Source of the DNA: a virus
IMG/VR virus record: IMGVR_UViG_3300043434_000833
Span: 1 to 64,000 of that record
Reading direction: 5' to 3' (one strand)
Length of the DNA stretch: 64,000 nucleotides
The translations under genes and the position numbers were made by a program. Positions 34,227 through 42,306 of this stretch are shown here, one piece after another (position 1 is the stretch's first letter; each line of letters opens with the position of its first letter). Under the pieces are notes generated by a model. That model had not been told where the DNA came from. It saw only the letters and a program-made list of their open reading frames with translations, and ran no database searches.

Positions 34227-35756
34227 TTATACTTTACCTCCTTGATCACAGAAACTACAAGCACTACAATACCAAGTGGCACACATATAAGATGCACACC
34301 ACGACGCACAAATACCGTTGTGTTGGACAAACGCCAAACCTAATGTCTCATCTGCCATAAGTAAGAAGATGTCATTTGTTTCCACGTTTAAATCGTATAT
34401 AGTACGAGTAATATAAATAACGTCTAAGTCAACAATTTTTGATTTGGTTAATGTATTGTTCACATAATCAAAAAATACTATAGAATCGTTTATTCTAAAT
34501 CTATTGGTGTATGCAAATGTTGTTTCTAAAGTATCATATTCTTCAATCATCATTGCACTTCCTGGTAAATCTTCATAAACTATACCATTTTCCAAAGTAA
34601 CTCTAATCATCAACGATTCTTTTACTTGACTACCTAAGTCAATAACCGTTGACGACCCTACTGAAAATGATGTTAAATCAGCAGATAAGGTTCCTGAATT
34701 CACATCATTAACATAAAGAATTTCTCCCGTTTCAGATGTTTCATTTTCCGGAACCCACGTTAAACCAATCGTTTTAACGGTGTCATTTACCAAAATTTGA
34801 TTTGGGTACTTGAATGTTCCGTCAGAAAAAAGAATAGGTGTGTCGTCGTCTAAGATATATCCAGGACCCATTCTTGTGGTTGGGGATTTACTCATCCATA
34901 ATGGTCTGGCGTTTTGGTTCATTTTACCATTAGAATCATATGTTGTTTCCCAACTATTTGATTTAACAGGTGATGTCATTATATATGACCCTAAATGTAA
35001 ACAATTAAGGTTACCACCATATAAAATGTCTAAACTTCTTATTACCCCCATTTTTTCATTAGCAATATTATCTGGATGAGTATGGTATTCTTCCATATAT
35101 TCAGACTCACTTAATGAACTTTTTAAAGTCTGTAATGATTCTAAAGATGTAATTTTATAAAATTTCGGATAAGCAACATAATTGGTATTTGGAAATCTAG
35201 TTTTAACTATATAGTTTGGTGCATTACCATCTGTGGTGTGAAGTGCGTTTAATTGGTCTATATTCAAATCCGGTGTAGTATTAGAATTATAATACACGTT
35301 AGGTGAATATTCTTCATTTTGGATTAATTTGTGAAAATTAACCTTATCTTTTGTATATTCTTCATCAACGACAGCGGTTGTGTCATAAGAAGTTCTAATT
35401 ATCAAAATTCCGTCCCCATCTTCAACATATGGTACCGTAACTGAGTTTTTAGCAACTTCATAATGTGTGAACGTACCGTTAATTTCGGACATTATAGTCG
35501 ACATCTTATCTTTTAAGCTAATATTTACGGTAACAGTATCAAATACGTTATCTAATTCACTACTAAGAAAATTACCGTCTGTCGATATAAAATGTAGGTT
35601 CGTTATTGAATTATCCAATAAAAATTGTTTAAACGATACCCAATCTAAATCTGGCACTATTGAGTTATGGACATCAACGTTCGTGTTAGTCTCAATTATT
35701 CGTAAATTACCGTCAGAATCCTTTAAGAAGTCCGTTCCAAGTATGAGTGCTTTCAT
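34227..35756 (-). CDS. Hint-like domain protein with Cys-rich C-terminal tail, 509 aa
   Basis: Hint domains of inteins and bacterial intein-like proteins catalyse protein splicing or self-cleavage. Seen: an N-terminal ATP-grasp-like phrase GTDFLKDSDGNLRIIETNTN (residues 7-26); a beta-rich middle; a Hint-like block at about 300-480 with ILDDDTPILFSDGTFKYPNQ and NDTVKTIG (N-terminal block), a strand pattern MIRVTLENGIVYE, and the C-terminal block TIYDLNVETNDIFLL ... GLAFVQHN ending at Asn480. The block-A Cys is absent (Ile301 or Tyr300 occupies its place). After HN comes a 29-residue tail with six cysteines (483, 487, 492, 497, 500, 503) ending QGGKV; only one other Cys (252) exists. A TATTTATA element precedes the gene. 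Cleavage after Asn480 would release a Cys-rich peptide. Confidence 0.7.
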   Translation of the reverse strand: MKALILGTDFLKDSDGNLRIIETNTNVDVHNSIVPDLDWVSFKQFLLDNSITNLHFISTDGNFLSSELDNVFDTVTVNISLKDKMSTIMSEINGTFTHYEVAKNSVTVPYVEDGDGILIIRTSYDTTAVVDEEYTKDKVNFHKLIQNEEYSPNVYYNSNTTPDLNIDQLNALHTTDGNAPNYIVKTRFPNTNYVAYPKFYKITSLESLQTLKSSLSESEYMEEYHTHPDNIANEKMGVIRSLDILYGGNLNCLHLGSYIMTSPVKSNSWETTYDSNGKMNQNARPLWMSKSPTTRMGPGYILDDDTPILFSDGTFKYPNQILVNDTVKTIGLTWVPENETSETGEILYVNDVNSGTLSADLTSFSVGSSTVIDLGSQVKESLMIRVTLENGIVYEDLPGSAMMIEEYDTLETTFAYTNRFRINDSIVFFDYVNNTLTKSKIVDLDVIYITRTIYDLNVETNDIFLLMADETLGLAFVQHNGICASWCASYMCATWYCSACSFCDQGGKV

Positions 35757-35777
35757 ATTATTATTTTTTCTTTTTAT

Positions 35778-35785
35778 TATAAATA
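35778..35785 (-). promoter_or_regulatory. TATTTATA motif before the Hint-like gene
   Basis: On the minus strand TATTTATA is 21 bases before the ATG at 35756, identical in spacing to the fibre gene (22764-22771). The small gap between the preceding oxygenase stop (35796) and the Hint-like gene otherwise holds A-rich leader sequence. Confidence 0.35.
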
Positions 35786-35795
35786 TAGATATTCT

Positions 35796-36437
35796 CTAAA
35801 TTAGACTATTTATTTTTTTCGCATTTTCAAACCCAACATTTGCGGCAATTACTACCCTATTTTTAGTTGAGTTTGGTGATTTATTGGGTGAATGTGGTAA
35901 ATACCCTTTCATAACCAATAAATCCCCTTCTTGTGGTAAATAGTAATATCGTTGATTATCACTACCTTCAACTATTAAAGTACCTTCATTATCTTTTAAA
36001 TTATCCGGCATTTGAACGTAATAAACAAACGTATATGTTGGGTAAAACGATTCTATTGATTTTTGTAAATCGATATGATTATGTAATGTGACAATATCAT
36101 CCTTTCTAAAATTTTCTTGTTTTGGTTTTCCCTTTTTAACCACGTTAACCCACGAATTTACATTAATTCTATTAAATGGTGATTCATCCTCACATCTTAA
36201 TTTAAAACAAACCTCCATACCAAATTTAATTATTTCTTCTATGAAGTTATTTGGTTTCATTTCAGTTTGGAAATCAAAACTAGACCAATCATCCATATAT
36301 GTGTAATTATCTTTAGGTGAATATGGTGCAGATTTTAGAAAAATGTCAACATCATTCAAAACATTTTTTAATAATACATCGGATTCTGTTTTTGTTTTAT
36401 ATATGATAACATCCTCCTCAAAAATAATTTTTTCCAT
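35796..36437 (-). CDS. 2-oxoglutarate/Fe(II) oxygenase-like protein, 213 aa
   Basis: Second dioxygenase of the region. Seen: the metal site His121 and Asp123 in TLHNHIDLQKS, a beta-helix strand TYTFVYYVQMPDN, and EGTLIVEGSD...LLVMKGYLPHSPNKSPNS with His182, then Arg194 in TKNRVVIAANVGF. It fits a double-stranded beta-helix enzyme without other domains. Ends in -NSLI and the stop is 39 bp before the Hint-like ATG, so both could be one operon or the Hint gene may have its own promoter. Substrate unknown. Confidence 0.7.
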   Translation of the reverse strand: MEKIIFEEDVIIYKTKTESDVLLKNVLNDVDIFLKSAPYSPKDNYTYMDDWSSFDFQTEMKPNNFIEEIIKFGMEVCFKLRCEDESPFNRINVNSWVNVVKKGKPKQENFRKDDIVTLHNHIDLQKSIESFYPTYTFVYYVQMPDNLKDNEGTLIVEGSDNQRYYYLPQEGDLLVMKGYLPHSPNKSPNSTKNRVVIAANVGFENAKKINSLI

Positions 36438-36441
36438 ATTA

Positions 36442-36726
36442 TTATATTATACTCTTTTTTTTAATTTTTAAATGTTTCATATAATCCTGTTCTATAAAAT
36501 TCCACTTACCTAATGGGCAAGTACCATATTGATCTGTGAATATTTTTTTATTAATTGGACATCCACAGGGTCCACAATAATGTGACCACTCTTTATTATG
36601 AATAACTTCCTTTCTAAATTCACAATTAGAACAAATATCAATTCTCTTTTTAGCCAAATTTAATTCAACATCATTTGGGTTAAATGATGTTATCCAAGAA
36701 TTGATTATTTCTATTGGGTTGAACAT
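36442..36726 (-). CDS. zinc-ribbon-like protein, 94 aa
   Basis: Four-cysteine metal-binding pattern: CSNC (residues 32-35), then CGPCGCP (51-57) and CPLGKW from Cys70, fitting a zinc ribbon. The N-terminal part is helical. Such small proteins occur in phages without known function; binding of a nucleic acid or protein partner is possible. Ends KKKSII in the ATATAATAATATG junction context. Confidence 0.7.
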   Translation of the reverse strand: MFNPIEIINSWITSFNPNDVELNLAKKRIDICSNCEFRKEVIHNKEWSHYCGPCGCPINKKIFTDQYGTCPLGKWNFIEQDYMKHLKIKKKSII

Positions 36727-36733
36727 TGTGATA

Positions 36734-36943
36734 TCATTTTTTAAGTCCGAATTTAATCCATTTATACCATATTCTTTCGTGTAGGTAATATTGTATTGGT
36801 TTATAAATTAATTCCGCAACCCCAAAAGCCGCACCAACCTTTACTGAACCACTTATTAACCACATCAATAAAAAACCAATTACCGTACTAACAATACGGT
36901 ATGAAATGGTTTTTGCTATGTGTCTTTTTCTTTCAACTATCAT
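36734..36943 (-). CDS. DUF2061 membrane protein, 69 aa
   Basis: DUF2061 members are small two-helix membrane proteins; from memory they are often located beside cysC/cysD/cysN sulfate-activation genes. Seen: KRHIAKTISYRIVSTVIGFL, a helix, then VKVGAAFGVAELIYKPIQYY and HERIWYKWIKFG, which is the family pattern. Here it sits three genes from an APS kinase gene, consistent with that association. Function of the family is not established. Confidence 0.8.
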   Translation of the reverse strand: MIVERKRHIAKTISYRIVSTVIGFLLMWLISGSVKVGAAFGVAELIYKPIQYYLHERIWYKWIKFGLKK

Positions 36944-37551
36944 AATATTTTTTTAGGTTCATTCGCATAAAAATCAACACCGTTAAATTTACTATGATAC
37001 ATAACATATTGATTATTTTGGAACATTCTATGATTTTTCCACGAATCGGGCCAAGTTTCCACTTCCTCATCGGTAAACGATATAATTTCAGAATTTAATC
37101 TTATTTCCGGTCGATAATATGCATAAAATGAAAGTACGGTACCTTCTTTACAATTTGATTTAACTTTATCCATAAAGTAAGGTAAATTACCGTCCGTATC
37201 AGTGTCAAATAAAATACCATCAAATTTTCTATTTTCTAAAGGTAATACATTATACCAATCACCAAGTATCACTTCAACATTACGTTTATCTTTAGCCCAT
37301 TCTAATGCCCTTTCATATTGTATTGGATGAATCTCAATTATAGTGTGAGATGTGACATTTGGATTACTTTGAATGAAATCGGCGGAAATGTGCATTCCAA
37401 ATCCTAATTCTAAAATATCTCCACCGTTTTGTGTACTGATTTCCGCCTGTCTTTTCATAATCTTAGTTTCACAAACGTGCATTATGTGATGATTATTTTC
37501 GGGATTAAAAATATAATCATCGGTAATAATAATTTTTTCGTTACCTTTCAT
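36940..37551 (-). CDS. SAM-dependent methyltransferase (GAMT/RMT2-like), 203 aa
   Basis: Start chosen at ATG 37549-37551 because the longer form would overlap the upstream gene by 77 bp; this gives MKGNEKIIITDDYIFNPENN. Seen: motif I GGDILELGFGMHISADFIQS, followed by IIEIHPIQYERALEW (motif II) and the FDGILFDTDTDGNLPY site. The arrangement resembles guanidinoacetate/arginine N-methyltransferase-like proteins, but the acceptor is unknown. The gene overlaps the DUF2061 start by 4 bp (ATGA). Confidence 0.75.
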   Translation of the reverse strand: MKGNEKIIITDDYIFNPENNHHIMHVCETKIMKRQAEISTQNGGDILELGFGMHISADFIQSNPNVTSHTIIEIHPIQYERALEWAKDKRNVEVILGDWYNVLPLENRKFDGILFDTDTDGNLPYFMDKVKSNCKEGTVLSFYAYYRPEIRLNSEIISFTDEEVETWPDSWKNHRMFQNNQYVMYHSKFNGVDFYANEPKKIL

Positions 37552-37561
37552 TTTTTTGTTT

Positions 37562-37948
37562 TTATTTATTTTCTTCAGTAAAATATTCGATGGTATCTCC
37601 GTTTGAATCGATATAACCATTGCGAATGTCCGTACCACTTATTTTTGCAATTTCACTTGGTGGTTCGTGATAGATAACATCATAACCAACACCTCTACCA
37701 TAGTTAATACTTTCAATATCGGGAATAATTGATATCTGTACTCTATGTGAATTATCTTTAAAGAATTGTTCCTCAGATAAATCCATCATTACTTGTTGTG
37801 CGGTTTTTGGATTATTTTCGTCAGTTGGTACATTTCTAATTGCTACCCATACGTCTTTCCCCTTCTCTAATTGTTGATTGATAAGCCACTCGTGACCTTT
37901 ATGCCAATTTTGCCAACGTCCTACGTATAACGCGTACTTTTTACTCAT
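37562..37948 (-). CDS. HxGH nucleotidyltransferase (NMNAT/cytidylyltransferase or ATP-sulfurylase-like), 128 aa
   Basis: Small alpha/beta-phosphodiesterase-type nucleotidyltransferase. Seen: YVGRWQNWHKGHEWLI (residues 8-23, HKGH 16-19) and ISGTDIR (103-109), the ISxTxxR motif that closes the nucleotide site. Candidates are an NMN/choline/glycerol-phosphate adenylyl- or cytidylyltransferase, or a reduced ATP sulfurylase, whose family also uses HxxH and SGTxxR. Its place 3 bp from the APS kinase gene and close to sulfotransferase genes makes the sulfurylase reading attractive, but this cannot be decided by eye. Confidence 0.75.
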   Translation of the reverse strand: MSKKYALYVGRWQNWHKGHEWLINQQLEKGKDVWVAIRNVPTDENNPKTAQQVMMDLSEEQFFKDNSHRVQISIIPDIESINYGRGVGYDVIYHEPPSEIAKISGTDIRNGYIDSNGDTIEYFTEENK

Positions 37949-37951
37949 TTT

Positions 37952-38386
37952 TTAAATTTTTAATTTTCTTCTTAGATTTAAGAATGTATTATATTCACTA
38001 CAATCTGTAGTATCACAATCAACAAAAAAGGTTAATGGTTCCTCATAATTTACGTGAAATTGTTCTCTACCTCTTATATTTATGGTATGAACATAAATTT
38101 CCACTAAATCATCACCCATCTCAGTTTTAAATTGTTCTCTTTGATCCCTATATGGTGAAACTAATGAAACAATAACCGTGTACCCTTTGTGATGTAAAAA
38201 TTTTGCCAGTATCTGAGCCTTTTCAATATTTTTACGTCTACCCTCTTCAGAGTAGTCCTTATTCACAAAAATTTCACGGATGTCGTCACCATCTACCACC
38301 ATAGATTTATTTGGGAAACTTGCTTGTATCCAAGACGCTAACGTTGTTTTACCTGCTCCGGGTTGTCCGGTTAACCAATATATCAT
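37952..38386 (-). CDS. adenylylsulfate kinase-like protein (CysC type)
   Basis: APS kinase phosphorylates adenosine 5'-phosphosulfate to PAPS, the sulfuryl donor for sulfotransferases. Seen: P-loop WLTGQPGAGKTTLASW (residues 4-19), the DGDDIR motif (32-37) that binds APS, and the arginine-rich helix SEEGRRKNIEKAQILAKFLH. At 144 residues it lacks the full DPKGLYxKAR-type lid segment of enzymes such as E. coli CysC (201 aa), so it is short but has the core. Start at ATG 38384-38386; the in-frame TTG at 38422 is rejected. It sits 3 bp upstream of the nucleotidyltransferase and within reach of three sulfotransferase genes. Confidence 0.85.
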   Translation of the reverse strand: MIYWLTGQPGAGKTTLASWIQASFPNKSMVVDGDDIREIFVNKDYSEEGRRKNIEKAQILAKFLHHKGYTVIVSLVSPYRDQREQFKTEMGDDLVEIYVHTINIRGREQFHVNYEEPLTFFVDCDTTDCSEYNTFLNLRRKLKI

Positions 38387-38423
38387 ATACCAATAATATA
38401 GTCTTTTTTTTTTAAAAACCAAA

Positions 38424-38540
38424 TTAATGGTTATAAATAAATGGATCTCTTTTACGTAATTCTTCTAATTTCTTTTTAAACTCTTTTTTTCTTTTACGGT
38501 CCGCAAAATACTTTTTAATCCAATTAATTAACTTCATCAT
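38424..38540 (-). CDS. small basic protein, 38 aa
   Basis: MMKLINWIKKYFADRKRKKE then a Lys/Glu-rich helix ending DPFIYNH. One hydrophobic/amphipathic face suggests membrane-interface binding or a coiled coil. It occupies the gap between the carbamoyltransferase stop and the APS kinase; similar tiny proteins are, from memory, common in marine phages. Confidence 0.6.
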   Translation of the reverse strand: MMKLINWIKKYFADRKRKKEFKKKLEELRKRDPFIYNH

Positions 38541-38541
38541 A

Positions 38542-40212
38542 TTATTTTTGTTTATATATTACATAATTACCCATAACTAATAAATCCATATCAGTGTCAA
38601 AAAACGTATCCACCGCATCTTTAGGTGTCAATACCATAGTTTTATCTTTAACGTTGAACGAAGTATTCAATAGTATTGGGTATCCACTTATTTGTTCAAA
38701 TTCTCTTAATAATTCATATATTGCGGTGTGTTTATACACAGTCTGTACTCGAGCGGAACCATCTACGTGAGTCACCGCTTTCAATATGTCACGATATTCC
38801 TTCTTAACTTTCACAACTTGATTCATATATGGTACATCGTCTGTCATTTCAAAGAAATCGTGTTGTCTTTCTTTAATCACCATCGGTGCGAAGGGTCTAA
38901 AACCTTCTCTTTTCTTAATTACTTTGTTAATTCTATCTTTCATACCATCTAACGTTGGGTTAGCTAAAATTGACCTATTACCTAACGCTCTCGAACCAAA
39001 TTCAATATGCCCGTGAAACCATCCCACAACATTACCCTCGTTAAGTTTCTTAGCCACATAATTTCTTAGTCCTTTTTCTGTATTAAATTTTTTGTAATGT
39101 GTACCTTTTATCGCTCTTTGGATGTCGTCATAAAGATACTGCGGTCCCAAAAATGGATTTTTTGTGATTTTACTTTTAATTTTTCTCTCTTGTATCAAAT
39201 AGTGAACTACCGCACCAATTGCCGACCCCGCATCTGACGGTGCCGGTGGTATCCATAGACTATTAAAATCCGAATCGGTGGTTATTTTACCATTTGCAGT
39301 TCCATTATAGGCACAACCTCCACTTAAACAAAGGTTATCACTCTTTTTAATCAATGATAATGTTTTTAAAATATCAAACAAAACTTCCTCATAAACTTTC
39401 TGAACCGCAGCTGCCAAATCTTCGTGAACAGTAGTTAATGGTTCTTCAGGTAATCTTTGATCCACCCCCAACAATTCGGGTAATTTTTCGTTAAACATAA
39501 TTTTATCCGACCTATCCCAACAAAAGACATCCATATTACATTTCAAACCACCATTTTTAAATGTTATTAACTCTCTAACTTTATCGATATAATTTTCCGG
39601 TTTACCATATGACGCCAAACCCATTACTTTATATTCACCCTCATTTGGTCTAAAACCTAAAAACGAGGTCATAGCGGAATAATATAGTCCAAGTGAATGT
39701 GGATACTTTGCTATTGTATGATATTTTATACCATTATAATCCGCAAAACCATACGACATAGTGTCTTTTTCACCAACACCGTCTACGGATAAACACGTAG
39801 ACTCCTCAAAATTAGATGTGTAAAATGAATAATATAAATGTGATTCGTGATGTGTCGAATAAAATACGTTAGGTGACAATTTTTTAAGTTTGTCGTCAAC
39901 TTCTTTTGCTACGTTTCTAATTTTTAAATATGACCTTAATGAATATAATGGATTCTTAAACATTTGTGGTTTAATATTCTCCATTACCCTTTCATATTTT
40001 AACTTAGGATTCTCATAATAACAAACCGCCTGTAGATTCTTATCTGTTATTTTATAGTGTTTATAGATATACTCTAATACCTTCTCTGGAAAAGAACTAT
40101 CGTGTTTGATACCTGTAAATTTTTCTTCTTCACAAGCGAAGATTAATTGGTTATCTCTAAAAAGACAAACTGATGAATCGTGATAAAATGCTGATATTCC
40201 TATTATATACAT
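38542..40212 (-). CDS. NodU/CmcH-family carbamoyltransferase
   Basis: Transfers a carbamoyl group from carbamoyl phosphate to a hydroxyl of a sugar or antibiotic. Seen: ISAFYHDSSVCLFRD start, the HHESHLYYSFY metal-binding motif near residues 119-130, the ATP-type region VDGVGEKDTMSYGFADY, GEYKVMGLASYGKP (Gly-rich nucleotide loop), GGCAYNGTANGK, and the C-terminal domain GSRALGNRSILANP and GFRPFAPMV. Length 556 is typical. Adds an O-carbamoyl modification to the glycan pathway; one of several tailoring steps in this region. Confidence 0.93.
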   Translation of the reverse strand: MYIIGISAFYHDSSVCLFRDNQLIFACEEEKFTGIKHDSSFPEKVLEYIYKHYKITDKNLQAVCYYENPKLKYERVMENIKPQMFKNPLYSLRSYLKIRNVAKEVDDKLKKLSPNVFYSTHHESHLYYSFYTSNFEESTCLSVDGVGEKDTMSYGFADYNGIKYHTIAKYPHSLGLYYSAMTSFLGFRPNEGEYKVMGLASYGKPENYIDKVRELITFKNGGLKCNMDVFCWDRSDKIMFNEKLPELLGVDQRLPEEPLTTVHEDLAAAVQKVYEEVLFDILKTLSLIKKSDNLCLSGGCAYNGTANGKITTDSDFNSLWIPPAPSDAGSAIGAVVHYLIQERKIKSKITKNPFLGPQYLYDDIQRAIKGTHYKKFNTEKGLRNYVAKKLNEGNVVGWFHGHIEFGSRALGNRSILANPTLDGMKDRINKVIKKREGFRPFAPMVIKERQHDFFEMTDDVPYMNQVVKVKKEYRDILKAVTHVDGSARVQTVYKHTAIYELLREFEQISGYPILLNTSFNVKDKTMVLTPKDAVDTFFDTDMDLLVMGNYVIYKQK

Positions 40213-40215
40213 TCT

Positions 40216-40962
40216 TTATTTTTTAAATAGAACCTTTTTTAATAACTCAGGTTCAATATATTTTATTGGGTAATGAACACCTAATGGGTTCGGGTGATAA
40301 ATGTCTTCCATACTGAATCTCTTCGCGTCGTCCACGTCCGCCACCCCCATTCCTTTAAGATACTTTACAAAATAAATATCCTCCCAAATTACTTCCTCAA
40401 CCTCATTTGTTTTAGAAATTTCTAACATTACCTTCGGTGTCCTTATTGATAACCCGCCATTTCCCACATATGAACCCTCTTTAGGTTTTCTCCAAGGTGC
40501 TCCGATGTAATCATAATCCAAAAACTCATCAATTCCACTTCTTAATAATATGGAATCTAATTGAAAAGTAAAGACCTTATCTCCCCTAACTCTCTCCCAA
40601 AATTTCTTATCTCTAAATAATCTGTTATATTCTATTTTAGTTAAGTCTTTGACGCCTAAATTAACGATATCAACATCTCCCCAATCTTTTACCATTTCTT
40701 TAAAAAAATCGTAATTTTCACTCCCACAAAAGATTTGTAATCCCCATTTTGTGTTCGAATTTGTTTCATTAAGATAGTACATACAGGTTTTCATCGTTAT
40801 GTAGATATCTTCGTGTATCCTTGGTTCAAGTGTTATTGCATAATGTGTTGTATCAGTCGTGATTCTCGGGGTATACCATTCCAACTCCTTCTCCATACTT
40901 CTAAGGTGTTCTTTCCATATGGGTATATTCATTTCGTTATATTTTCTTTCTAAGTTTTCCAT
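40216..40962 (-). CDS. DUF5672-like putative glycosyltransferase, 248 aa
   Basis: DUF5672 members are putative GT-type proteins near other transferases. Seen: THYAITLEPRIHEDIYITMK, KVFTFQLDSILLRSGIDEFL with the Asp-x-x motif, the family hallmark YDYIGAPWRKPKEGSYVGNG and GGLSIRTPKVML. ATG 40960-40962 is chosen: the longer form would overlap the SGNH gene by 137 bp and contain no family sequence. The chosen start overlaps it by 26 bp. Donor unknown. Confidence 0.8.
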   Translation of the reverse strand: MENLERKYNEMNIPIWKEHLRSMEKELEWYTPRITTDTTHYAITLEPRIHEDIYITMKTCMYYLNETNSNTKWGLQIFCGSENYDFFKEMVKDWGDVDIVNLGVKDLTKIEYNRLFRDKKFWERVRGDKVFTFQLDSILLRSGIDEFLDYDYIGAPWRKPKEGSYVGNGGLSIRTPKVMLEISKTNEVEEVIWEDIYFVKYLKGMGVADVDDAKRFSMEDIYHPNPLGVHYPIKYIEPELLKKVLFKK

Positions 40963-41557
40963 ATATATAATTAGCAATAACTTTATAACCTTCGAGATTT
41001 GGGTGATAGTCCCCTTCATAGAAATTCTTCTCGTCATTCCAAACACTTCGGCTTCCGTATTCCCACACACCAATGTCGTTATTTATTTCATAATCTCTTA
41101 ATATGTCTGAAACACATCCATCTGGATTAATAAAATAATCAGGTAATTTGGTTGTGTCAAAATGTTCCTCTTTAAAAGTTGGGAAGAATGAGTTAAAATA
41201 AAAATGTTTTAATCCTTTTAATTCTTGTTCCATTTGTTCGTATATTTCCACTACGTTGTAGGTGTCAGCAGTGTAACGATATGGATAGGATAACATAACA
41301 ATAATAATGTCATCTTTATTTAAGTGTCCGTCTTTTTTCACATTTTTAATTTCGTTCAACATAAATTCATTACCGAAACCACAAACACCTAAATTAACAT
41401 ATGGACAATTTAATTTTTCGGCAACCCATCTCGGCCAAGAATTCATATCTCTTAATTTTTGAATGAACATATTAGGGAACGGGATTTCCTTATAACGTAC
41501 ATCATCTTCAATTCCGTGACCAGCGGTCCAACTATCACCAAATGTTATCAATCTCAT
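40937..41557 (-). CDS. SGNH hydrolase-like protein (GDS variant B)
   Basis: Block I RLITFGDSWTAGHG (residues 2-15, Ser8) and block V-like EGDYHPNLEGYKVIANY with Asp-x-His; the oxyanion regions are plausible between residues 50 and 100. The Pro-rich FNSFFPTFKEEH part is unlike the others. Probably an esterase or O-acyl transfer protein for the glycan. It overlaps its upstream neighbour by 4 bp. Confidence 0.75.
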   Translation of the reverse strand: MRLITFGDSWTAGHGIEDDVRYKEIPFPNMFIQKLRDMNSWPRWVAEKLNCPYVNLGVCGFGNEFMLNEIKNVKKDGHLNKDDIIIVMLSYPYRYTADTYNVVEIYEQMEQELKGLKHFYFNSFFPTFKEEHFDTTKLPDYFINPDGCVSDILRDYEINNDIGVWEYGSRSVWNDEKNFYEGDYHPNLEGYKVIANYIYGKLRKKI

Positions 41558-42306
41558 TTGTTTAAAATTTTTGAGTTTTTCTTTATGTGATTATAAAAAT
41601 AATTAGCTTGATTAATATGTCCAAATTCACCCATATGATCATCAATGATTTCACCATTTGTCTCTTCAACAATTCTTGCCCTTAAAACCCCACCAAAATG
41701 TTTAGGTAAGTTAAGATACCCTAACAAATTGGTTTTATTATTTTCATTGTGTTCAGGTACTATGTACTTTTCATCGATAAATTTACTATGTTGGTCAAAC
41801 AAGGTATCATCACTTGTCCAATGATAAACCTCAACACTCTTTTCATTACAATATAAATTAATTAATTTAACCCAATTTAAAACTTCGTTAACCCATAATT
41901 TATGTGATTTATTAACTAACACTTCTTCCATTGTATTTTTTGAAAACCCAACATCATTATAATTTGTGGCGTTTGGTAATAGGTTAATTATAATGTTTTC
42001 ATTTATATTGACCATTGGAAATCTAATTAAGCTAGTCCAACCAAAGATTAATATATCATTTTCTTTAATTAAATCAGATACGTTTATAAATTGATTAAAG
42101 ATGGTGTGGTTTGATGATCCTCCAATTGCACAATTATAGGGTTCGTAACCTATCTTTTTAGCCAATAAATCAACCCAAACATTTGGTAACGTACCTCCTC
42201 TAAGTTTTTTATATCTATCGTAGTTATTTTCAAATGGAAAAAATAGACCGTCTATTGGGTCATACTCGGCAGTAAAACTACAACCAAAAGTCCAAAGTCT
42301 ACTCAT
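41554..42306 (-). CDS. SGNH-like protein with GCS in place of GDS
   Basis: N-terminal MSRLWTFGCSFTAEYD keeps the Ser10 nucleophile position but has Cys in place of the usual Asp; the C-terminal block retains DDHMGEFGH (Asp-x-His). The alignment with the GDS paralogues at 29072 and 42299 is clear (LWTFGxSxT). Catalysis may be altered or the role may be different. It starts within 8 bp of the end of the next SGNH gene (overlap). Confidence 0.7.
   Translation of the reverse strand: MSRLWTFGCSFTAEYDPIDGLFFPFENNYDRYKKLRGGTLPNVWVDLLAKKIGYEPYNCAIGGSSNHTIFNQFINVSDLIKENDILIFGWTSLIRFPMVNINENIIINLLPNATNYNDVGFSKNTMEEVLVNKSHKLWVNEVLNWVKLINLYCNEKSVEVYHWTSDDTLFDQHSKFIDEKYIVPEHNENNKTNLLGYLNLPKHFGGVLRARIVEETNGEIIDDHMGEFGHINQANYFYNHIKKNSKILNK

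Noticed and set aside
32740-36437. Idea that the oxygenases hydroxylate the collagen-like fibre
   Set aside because: The shaft repeats contain Gly, Ser, Thr and Asp but no Pro or Lys, the usual hydroxylation targets; other substrates are more likely.
38387-38422. TTG start at 38422 for the APS kinase
   Set aside because: The added 12 residues are not like the family and would abut the 38-aa gene; ATG 38384-38386 gives the normal MIYWLTGQPGAGKT beginning.
38432-38439. TATTTATA octamer on the minus strand upstream of the APS kinase
   Set aside because: It lies inside the coding sequence of the 38-aa protein (Phe-Ile-Tyr-Asn codons), so it is not useful evidence for a promoter.
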